Source: Melaminivora jejuensis (GTDB lineage Bacteria; Pseudomonadota; Gammaproteobacteria; Burkholderiales; Burkholderiaceae_C). Taken from it: 64,000 nucleotides of DNA. Shown here in pieces: positions 57,596-64,000 of the stretch. A program made the translations under genes and the position numbers. The DNA is taken from contig NZ_JACWIJ010000002.1 in NCBI RefSeq assembly GCF_017811175.1, positions 1,116,001-1,180,000 of the forward strand. Reading direction: 5' to 3'. Position 1 is the stretch's first letter, and every line of letters starts with the position of its first letter. Below the pieces are notes generated by a model that searched no databases, was not told where the DNA came from, and saw nothing but the letters and a program-made list of their open reading frames with translations.

Positions 57596-58995
57596 CATCT
57601 CGTTATACACAACCCTCTACCATCCACATTTCTCCGTAAAGAAGCAAACCGATGAGCTGGGCAGCACAGGAATTTGAAACCCTCGATCTGGGCGATGCAC
57701 GGCTGAACAAGCGGGCGGTGCTGCTGGCCGAACGCCTGGCCGCCAAGCCGACGGCGAGCATCCCCAACGCCTGCAGCAATTGGACAGAGACGATTGCGGC
57801 CTACCGTTTCTTGAACAACGACCGCCTGTCCTGGGAGGACGTGATGCAGCCGCACTGGCAAGCCAGCGTCCAGCGCATGGCCGCGCACCCGCTGGTGCTG
57901 TGCCTGCAAGACACCACGGAGCTGGACTACAACGGCCAGCAAATGCAGGGTCTGGGGCCGCTGAGCTACGAAGCCCAGCGCGGCATGTACCTGCACCCCA
58001 CTTACGTCATCACCCCGCAGCGTGAACCGCTGGGCGTGACCGACGCCTGGATGTGGGCACGCGAGCCCAAGCCGCTCGATGGCCAGCGCCCAGGCGTTGT
58101 GGAGAGCCTGCGCTGGATTGAGAGCTATGAGCGCATCGCAGAGCAGGCCGCGCAGCTGCCGCAAACGCGCCATGTGTGCATCAGCGACCGCGAAGGGGAC
58201 ATCATGGCGTTGCTCGAACGCGCGCACGAGCTGGACTATCCAGCCGATTATCTGGTGCGCTGCAAGCACAACCGCGTCCTGCCCGAAGGCGGCAAGCTGT
58301 GGCAAAACGTGATGGACAGCGCGCCGCTGGGGTGCGTGCGCTTTGAGATTGCCGCCGGTCGTGGCCGCAAGGCGCGCAGCGTCAAACAAGAGGTGCGCGT
58401 GCGGCGTGTCGTTGTCAAGGACAGCCGCCAGGGCCGCATCGAAGTCAGCTGCCTGATCGCCACCGAGATCGATCCCCCGCCGGGAGTGCAGCCCGTGGTC
58501 TGGCGGCTGCTGAGCAACCGCCAGGCCGTCACCTTGGAGCAGGCCTGTGAGCTGATCGACTGGTACCGCGCGCGCTGGGAAATCGAGCTGTTCTTTCTGG
58601 TGCTCAAGGAAGGCTGCCAAGTCCAGCGCCTGCAGCTGGGCAACACGCAGGCGCTGCAAACGGCCCTGGCGCTGTACATGGTGATTGCCTGGCGCATCAA
58701 CCGCTTGATGCGTCTGGGACGCACCCTGCCCGAGCTGCCCGCCGATCTGCTGCTGGAGACCCAAGAGTGGCACGCGGCGTTCATCTTGAACAAGAAAAAA
58801 CCACCCAAGGAGGTGCCCCAGCTCAATACGGTGCTGCGGCTGATCGCACAGCGCGGTGGGTTTCTGGCACGCAAGGGCGATGGTGAACCCGGCGCCAAGA
58901 CGATCTGGTTGGGAATGCAGGACGTAGCGGCGTTTGTGGCCGGGGTGCGCTACATGCGCGAGGCCGGGCTGGGGTGAGTTGTGTATAACGAGATG
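57596..58995 (+). mobile_element. Tn5-like IS (IS4 family, IS50 group), complete
   Basis: 1400 bp with terminal inverted repeats CATCTCGTTATACACAA and the inverse, and a perfect 9-bp duplication CCCTTTACG (57587-57595 and 58996-59004). It lies between the nuclease gene's SD region and its upstream promoter DNA, oriented divergently from that gene. Confidence 0.93.
57652..58977 (+). CDS. Tn5-like (IS50-group) transposase
   Basis: A 441-residue enzyme: N-terminal Tnp_DNA_bind domain, first Asp in LCLQDTTELDYNGQ, second in CISDREGDIMAL, Glu in the signature YRARWEIELFFLVLKEG (Y-(2)-R-(3)-E-(6)-K) and a C-terminal Tn5-type dimerisation tail. All catalytic residues present; probably active. Confidence 0.93.
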   Translation: MSWAAQEFETLDLGDARLNKRAVLLAERLAAKPTASIPNACSNWTETIAAYRFLNNDRLSWEDVMQPHWQASVQRMAAHPLVLCLQDTTELDYNGQQMQGLGPLSYEAQRGMYLHPTYVITPQREPLGVTDAWMWAREPKPLDGQRPGVVESLRWIESYERIAEQAAQLPQTRHVCISDREGDIMALLERAHELDYPADYLVRCKHNRVLPEGGKLWQNVMDSAPLGCVRFEIAAGRGRKARSVKQEVRVRRVVVKDSRQGRIEVSCLIATEIDPPPGVQPVVWRLLSNRQAVTLEQACELIDWYRARWEIELFFLVLKEGCQVQRLQLGNTQALQTALALYMVIAWRINRLMRLGRTLPELPADLLLETQEWHAAFILNKKKPPKEVPQLNTVLRLIAQRGGFLARKGDGEPGAKTIWLGMQDVAAFVAGVRYMREAGLG

Positions 58996-59375
58996 CCCTT
59001 TACGGCACTACGTGCCGCCCTGACGTTTTCCTTGAAAATTGTAACCCGCAGAAACAATCTAGGTAGTGCTCTATCAAGCGCTTCACGCAAGATCTTTGGA
59101 CACATCGAAAGTGCCGTGTGAAGCTATTTAACGTATGAATCCGGTGATGCTTGGATTCCTATTGTTTGCGGCCTGAAGTCGCCCTGATCTCCACGATCAA
59201 GCCATTGCTGATCACACAGGAATGGCGCGATGGTGGCTTCGATCTGGCTGCGCGCCGCGCATCGCGGCGTGCCCCTTCTTCCCCTTGTTCTGGTGACGGC
59301 CCTCCTGCTGGGCCAGTCGCCGATGGCCCGTGCCGAAACGCCGGTACAGCGGCGCGCCCGGACCTCGATGAGACA

Positions 59376-60284
59376 CAAATGCACGACGTGACCTGGATCG
59401 GCTCGCGCTTCTTCACGGACACCGGCGGCTACTACGACAGCTATCGCTCCAGCACACCACGCGATGACTGGCCCTACGACAGCAACCGTGATGCCGGGCT
59501 TGCGCAGGTGGCCAGCGGTGGCGGCTATCCGTCCTGCAGGCAGTGGTGGGCCGATGGCAGCAATGGCCTGCGCGCACGCCTGCTGGGGCAGGTAGACCCA
59601 AGCCTGCTGAATCGCCTGGCGGGCTGGGCCGGCTTTCTGAGCCGAGCCGAGGTGGACGACTCGGTAATCCGCACCATCGCCTCGCCGCGGCAGCAGAAAC
59701 TGAACCAGGGCAACGTCTATACGGACTACGGCGGCCAAATCGACAAGACCCTGCCAAACATCGTGACGCGGGCCACGGGCGACGTCGGCATGGCTGTCGG
59801 CGCGATTGCCGCGTTTCCCGCCATGGACGTGGTGCGCCAAGCGCTGCCCATGGTGCTCGGCTTGCTCAAGATGGCGCTGGTCATCTGCATCCCGCTGGTG
59901 CTGGTTGTGGGCACCTATGACTTGAAGACGGTCGTTACCGTGAGCGTCGTGCAGTTCGCGCTGTTCTTCGTCGATTTCTGGTTCCAGCTCGCGCGCTGGA
60001 TCGACAGCACCATCCTCGATGCGCTTTATGGCTGGGGCTTCGGCTGGAACCGGCCACACGCCAACTTCGATCCACTGGTGGGGCTGAACAACGCCTTTGG
60101 CGACCTGTTGTTGAACTTCGTTATGGGGACGATGTTCATCGTGCTGCCCACCTTTTGGATCGGTGCGCTGACCTGGGCCGGAATCCGCGCTGGAACGATC
60201 GCAAACAGTTTCTCAGCAGGTACGAGGGACGCAGGCGCTGCCGGTGGAAAAGGAGCTGGCGCAATGTCAAGGAAGTTGAAGTGA
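59376..60284 (+). pseudogene. C-terminal part of an ICE conjugation membrane protein (TraG N-domain-like)
   Basis: The last 300 residues contain RATGDVGMAVGAI, ALPMVLGLLKMALVICIPLVLVVG, FALFFVDFWFQLARWIDSTILDALYG and a final hydrophobic hairpin. This pattern is that of the TraG-like mating-pair protein of PFGI-1/clc-type integrative elements. Several transmembrane segments are evident. Such proteins are longer than what remains here, so the 5' part is probably missing; ATG 59376 is only nominal. It is an ICE remnant. Confidence 0.6.
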
Positions 60285-60303
60285 CGCACGCTCAAGCCGA
60301 GTG

Positions 60304-60621
60304 TCAGTCATCATCCTTGTACATCTCATGAGATGTGTCGTTGTAGAGATTCGGGTCATAACCCGGTGTCTCTCGAAGTTCTTCCAAGGTGGTAGGAAAC
60401 TGCAAATGGAACTCTTCGTCTGAATGGCTCTGATTTGCTGCCCATCCCACAGCCACGACACAAACCAACAGCAGTGCCAGCCAGAACGCGGAATAGAGCA
60501 GTACACCGAGCACGGCCAGCTTGACCACCCACACAACAGCACGGTGGCACCAACTACCGGCACGCCCCTGTACACCAACCAGCTCGACGCCCGCCGTTCG
60601 CCACGCGCATAGGCGCGCCAT
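60304..60621 (-). CDS. DUF3742-like ICE membrane protein
   Basis: 105 residues with one strong hydrophobic region (VVKLAVLGVLLYSAFWLALLLVCVVAV), then a hydrophilic tail ending YDPNLYNDTSHEMYKDDD. The layout matches DUF3742 proteins that sit next to TraG-like genes in PFGI-1-type ICEs, convergent with them as here. Function unknown. The start may be further truncated. Confidence 0.6.
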   Translation of the reverse strand: MARLCAWRTAGVELVGVQGRAGSWCHRAVVWVVKLAVLGVLLYSAFWLALLLVCVVAVGWAANQSHSDEEFHLQFPTTLEELRETPGYDPNLYNDTSHEMYKDDD

Positions 60622-60706
60622 CCACGGCCAAAGCTACGGCCGAGGCGTTCTGCGGTGCTGATGCGGGTCGTGGTGTTTATGGTCGTCTCCTGCTACTGAG
60701 GGATGC

Positions 60707-61165
60707 CTATTCCAGTTTGCTCCAATCCTGCTTGCTTGCCTGTACCAATGCCCTCCATTCGTCCGGCGGGTTCCCGCGCCCGAGCATCTTCTCGAACACG
60801 GCATACGGGTCTGATTTGCTTCCCGAAGACCGCAGGGTCTGTTCATCGTTGACCCAGGTGTACACGATGACCTTCGCCTTCGAGTCGTAGCGGAAGAACA
60901 GCCGGTATCGCCTTCCGAGCTTGGCCCGCCGCCAGTGGCGGTGATCCGACCCCAGGGTGTTGCCCTGGCGGTATTCGTCACGCGCCGGATCATTCGGTAT
61001 CACGTCTTGTATCAATTGAACCAAGGCCCGGAAGAACTTGACGTTGGCGTTCGATCCGAACCCTTCCGGGCCGTTCTCTTGGGCGCGTAGCACGGCCGCG
61101 CGCAGCTTCATCATCTGCTCGATCAGGTTGTCGTGAAACAGCAGAGTCCAGCCATGCTGTTGCAT
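60707..61165 (-). CDS. yhaV: YhaV-type ribonuclease toxin
   Basis: A 152-residue RelE-superfamily toxin. Typical YhaV segments: GWTLLFHDNLIEQMMKL, FFRALVQLIQDVIPNDPARDEYRQGNTLG, HWRRAKLGRRYRLFFRYDS and VYTWVNDEQTLR. Length is normal and the frame intact. Its ATG overlaps the antitoxin TGA by one base (TGATG). It cleaves RNA when not bound by PrlF. It probably helps keep the island. Confidence 0.92.
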   Translation of the reverse strand: MQQHGWTLLFHDNLIEQMMKLRAAVLRAQENGPEGFGSNANVKFFRALVQLIQDVIPNDPARDEYRQGNTLGSDHRHWRRAKLGRRYRLFFRYDSKAKVIVYTWVNDEQTLRSSGSKSDPYAVFEKMLGRGNPPDEWRALVQASKQDWSKLE

Positions 61166-61482
61166 CAGATTTCCACTTCCTCATCGAAATCATCGCCCAG
61201 GTCCACCTTGTGTCCCGCGTGCTCCAGCATGGTGCGAGCCACATCCTCGGGCAGGCCGCGCACATTCCGGCCCGCTTCAATGTCGCGGGCCAGCAAGGTC
61301 AGAAACGCGGCAATGGCCGGGTCCTCGTGCTCGGCATCGGCGCGGGTCACGACGACCTCACTGCCACGAAGCTCGAACGCAAGCTTGCTACCAGTATCGG
61401 CACCAAGCGCCTGCCGGATGGATTTGGGCAGCGTGATCTGACCCTTGGAGGTCAGCGTGGCAACTTCGTGAATGGCAGGCAT
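61165..61482 (-). CDS. prlF: PrlF (SohA) antitoxin
   Basis: A 105-residue protein with an N-terminal AbrB-type swapped-hairpin domain (ATLTSKGQITLPKSIRQALG) and an acidic C-terminal tail that would bind YhaV. It should neutralise the toxin and repress the operon through the palindrome in its promoter. ATG 61482 follows GGAG by about 9 bp. Confidence 0.92.
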   Translation of the reverse strand: MPAIHEVATLTSKGQITLPKSIRQALGADTGSKLAFELRGSEVVVTRADAEHEDPAIAAFLTLLARDIEAGRNVRGLPEDVARTMLEHAGHKVDLGDDFDEEVEI

Positions 61483-61509
61483 GGCGGCTCTCCTGATCGC
61501 AATGCTCGC

Positions 61510-61538
61510 ATTGTAAGGAAAAATCCTTACATGATCAA
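61510..61538 (-). promoter_or_regulatory. prlF-yhaV promoter with embedded operator
   Basis: On the minus strand TTGATC (61538-61533) and TACAAT (61515-61510) are separated by exactly 17 bp. A perfect palindrome TGTAAGGA-N4-TCCTTACA (61512-61531) fills the spacer and overlaps the -10. Binding by the antitoxin or the TA complex would block RNA polymerase. Confidence 0.75.
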
Positions 61539-61726
61539 TAAAAGGGCTCACCGGGGTTCTCCAGCATCCAACAATGAGCCTCATCGTAGGGCGGGAACAG
61601 CCAGCCTTCCCGCATCAATCCGGCCTCACCACCCCCACATTGACGGTGGACGACCAATGTCCACCGCTCTATATCCAAAGACTTCTAAGGGCCAAAGGGC
61701 CAAATGGCAAGGGAATGGGGTGCAAG

Positions 61727-62777
61727 GGCTTTGTTGCACAAATCGAGTTGCAGACGGCATGACCCCCACCCCAGACGGATCTATGCCACGGCAGCCACTG
61801 GTACGGTTCGAGGACGGCCGATCTGGCTGAAGCGATTCAGCAAGGCCACGCGTACATGCAACTCCACCACCTGGCGCTCGAACGTGCGCGCCGTCACACG
61901 CTCGCCCAGTCGCTTGAAGCAGTGCATCTTCGTCTGCACAAGGCTGCGTCGATGCTAGCCGCTCCACTTCTTCCAGATGCTGTGACCCAGGCGCTTGCAC
62001 GCAGCAATGGCTTCGTTGCGGTGCGCCCAGCCCGGACTGGACTTCTTCCAATGGCTGGCGTTCTTGCGCGGCGGGATCACCGCCATCGCCTGCCGTTGGG
62101 CAATGGCGTCCAGGCAGCCTCGCGTGTCGTAGGCACCATCCGCACAGACGCTTTCGATGGGCTCGTCGGCGGCAATCTGGGCCAGCAACTCGGGCAGCAT
62201 CGGTGCGTCTCCGATGGCGTTGCTGGTCACCTCGATGGCGCGTATCTGCAGGCTCGTGGCGTCGATGCCCAGATGGACTTTGCGCCATTCGCGCCGATAC
62301 TCGGCACCATGCTTGTTGCGTTTCCACTCACCTTCGCCCAGGAACTGGATGCCGGTGCTGTCCACCAGCAACTGCAGCGGCCACTGGGGTCGCTGGTAGC
62401 TGAGTTCGACCTGCAAGGTCTTGTGGCGTCGGCAGACCGTGCTGAAGTCAGGCACTGGCCAGTCCAGCTTGGCCAGCCGCAGCAGGCTTTGCACCATGCC
62501 AAGCGCCTGGCGCAAGGGCTGGCCGAACAGGCTCTTGATGCTCAGGCAGAACTGGATTGCTGCGTCCGAGAAGGTCGGGCTGCGTCCGCGCTTGCCACTC
62601 GGCGTGCCAAGCCACTGCATGCCCTGATCCAGCCACATCGTCAACGAGCCTCGCGCCTTCAGCGCCGCGTTGTACGTCTTCCAGTTCGTCGTGCGGTACT
62701 TGCTCCGCTGCCTTCTCTTCGCTTCTGTCACGCCGTCAGTCTACGCGTGGCAGCGAGGCGATTTGTGCAACAAAGCC
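61727..62777 (-). mobile_element. IS903-type element, copy 2 (decayed, inverted)
   Basis: 1051 bp, inverted relative to copy 1 at 30403. Same ends. No 9-bp duplication (left GGGTGCAAG, right CAATCAACC), so it is probably a product of rearrangement. It lies just inside the right att site of the tRNA-Gly island. Confidence 0.88.
61781..62731 (-). pseudogene. IS903-group transposase with premature stop
   Basis: Matches copy 1 but has TAG in place of the Tyr codon after WKKWSG (about 61955), removing the catalytic Glu region. It also differs by two residues in the YQ...PLQLL segment and by several substitutions, so it is an older copy. Confidence 0.85.
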
Positions 62778-62875
62778 CAATCAACCCACAAATTCAACCC
62801 ACACTTTCCTGCCCATTTTTTGAGCATGAAACTTGGTAAGTTGTTGTTTTATTGAATAAATGTGATGTAGGGTTT

Positions 62876-62893
62876 TTCCCATCGCCCGCTCCA
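62876..62893 (+). other. attR of the tRNA-Gly island
   Basis: TTCCCATCGCCCGCTCCA, a perfect copy of the last 18 nt of tRNA-Gly(CCC). The backbone resumes after it. Confidence 0.88.
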
Positions 62894-62921
62894 GCCCGCC
62901 ACCCTCGGCAGGGCCGGCGCT

Positions 62922-63854
62922 TCAGCCCTCTACCCCCTCCCAATCACGTAAATCTCGCAGCCGCAAGGTACTGACGAAGTGCTGCCGCTGCCCCGTCAGT
63001 GGATCGGTGAACTGCAGTTTGCGCGCCAGCAACTGCAGCGGGTTAGACCAATCCCCAGGCGCCGCATCATTGACCTGCGGGTACAGCGTATCGCCGACCA
63101 GCGGCAGCCCCAGCGCCGCCATCTGCACGCGCAACTGGTGGCGCCGCCCGGTGATGGGCTCCAGCCGATAGCGCGCCAGCCCTGCCGAGCGCTCGATCAC
63201 ATCGATGGCGGTGATGGCATTGGGCACGCCCGGCACCTCGTGCATACGAAAGAAATGGCCGCTTTCCTCCAGCCGGCTTTGCTGCACGCGCGGCAGGGGC
63301 AGGTCGGCGCGCCAGGGCGCGATGGCCTCATAGACCTTGCGTATCGCGCGCTCACGAAACAGGGCCTGGTAGCTGCCGCGCGTGGCGCGCTGGACGGAAA
63401 ACAGTACCAGGCCAGCAGTGCCGGCATCGATGCGATGCACGGGCGACAGCTCCGGCAGGCCCAGACGGCGCTTGAGGCGCACCAGCAGCGTCTCCTGCAG
63501 GTACTGCCCGCCTGGCACCACCGGCAAGAAATGCGGCTTGTCAGCCACCAGCAGGTGCTCGTCGTGATACAGCACGCGCTCATGGAACGGTAGCGCCAAC
63601 TCATGCGCCAGCTCACGGTAGTAGTAGTAGCGCAGGCCGGCAGTGAACACGGTGGCTGCGCCGGCGGCCCGGCCATGCTCATCGACCACCTCACCCGCCG
63701 CCATGCGCCGCAGCCAGTCGGCGCGTGCCACCGCCGGCAGGCGCTGGCACAGGAAGTCCAGCAACAGGCCCGAGCCCGTGGACGGCAGCACGACGCAGCT
63801 TGGACTGACACCATCGCGCATGGGCAGGACGCGTGGGTCGTGGGGGTTGTGCAT
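62922..63854 (-). CDS. RluA-family pseudouridine synthase
   Basis: A 310-residue enzyme isomerising uridine to pseudouridine in RNA (probably rRNA). An S4-like N-terminal part is followed by the catalytic region LLVADKPHFLPVVPGG and LSPVHRIDAGTAGLVLFS, in which the HRID Asp is the nucleophile (usual motif HRLD). The C-terminal motif RLEPITGRRHQLRVQMAALGLPLVGDTLY is complete. Subfamily target is not clear. It is an ordinary housekeeping gene and marks the chromosome beyond the island. Confidence 0.92.
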   Translation of the reverse strand: MHNPHDPRVLPMRDGVSPSCVVLPSTGSGLLLDFLCQRLPAVARADWLRRMAAGEVVDEHGRAAGAATVFTAGLRYYYYRELAHELALPFHERVLYHDEHLLVADKPHFLPVVPGGQYLQETLLVRLKRRLGLPELSPVHRIDAGTAGLVLFSVQRATRGSYQALFRERAIRKVYEAIAPWRADLPLPRVQQSRLEESGHFFRMHEVPGVPNAITAIDVIERSAGLARYRLEPITGRRHQLRVQMAALGLPLVGDTLYPQVNDAAPGDWSNPLQLLARKLQFTDPLTGQRQHFVSTLRLRDLRDWEGVEG

Positions 63855-64000
63855 GGGGGCGCCATTGTAGCGGCGCCAGACTCTCAGCTTGCTATTCCTT
63901 CAATAGCTTGCAACGCTTGACTGGCAAGGGTTTGAGCCATTTTTTACCCTAATCCGGTCATGCAGCAGGCTCGAACACGCCCGGCAGGGGCGGTTGGTGC

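Overview
The window is a GC-rich accessory region, probably chromosomal, from a betaproteobacterium. I infer Burkholderiales, Comamonadaceae-like, from the H-NS type, the IS families, the gene style and codon use; no rRNA or marker gene proves it. The clearest backbone sequence is at the right end: a tRNA-Gly(CCC) gene and, beyond an island, an RluA-type pseudouridine synthase. Most of the rest is mobile DNA and anti-phage genes.

Layout. 0-1 kb: a frame-broken membrane protein. 1.1-5.3 kb: an IS5 element abutting integron attC sites and two cassette-like genes, an IS427-type IS, a 99-bp MITE and an exported ClpP-like/LprI protein. 5.3-7.06 kb: an IS3 remnant and a full IS3 element. 7.3-18.5 kb: a tight six-gene operon: small HTH protein, SNF2 helicase, type III-like DNA methyltransferase, DEAD/DEAH helicase-nuclease, a response-regulator-like receiver and a soluble histidine kinase. 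This is the best candidate for an undescribed system. 18.6-24.6 kb: an IetAS (AAA+ ATPase plus subtilase) defence pair between two 552-bp direct repeats, each carrying phage Rz/Rz1 spanin genes joined to fragments of other restriction enzymes. 24.7-27.8 kb: H-NS, a broken nuclease, a DDE transposase remnant and an ISL3 element. 28.9-32.5 kb: a plasmid-type partition locus (phased parC-like array, ParR-like genes, ParM interrupted by an IS903-type element) and a decayed MazEF.

32.6-46.4 kb: a tyrosine integrase, then a second island bounded by CGCCCTCTCCGCCA repeats and by arm-type repeats phased at 13 bp at both ends. It holds a mosaic of antirepressor fragments (Bro-N, KilA-N), a serine recombinase, a full type I restriction-modification operon (hsdM-hsdS-hsdR) and its own integrase. 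46.4-50.4 kb: a broken IS110, a decayed toxin-antitoxin pair fused to a PLD-like helicase N-terminus, and a truncated Tn5-like IS. 50.66-62.89 kb: an island integrated in tRNA-Gly(CCC) with an 18-bp att duplication. It has an integrase cut by ISL3, a Hachiman-like nuclease/helicase pair with an IS just upstream of its start, ICE remnants (TraG-like, DUF3742), a PrlF/YhaV toxin-antitoxin module and a second, decayed IS903-type copy.

Together the genes make a layered defence island (type I R-M, type III-like R-M with two-component partners, IetAS, Hachiman-like, several TA modules) built by repeated integrase- and IS-driven insertion. A recurrent oddity affects interpretation: nearly all apparent frameshifts in otherwise good genes are a single missing base in a G or C run. 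Many may therefore be base-calling errors rather than true gene decay.
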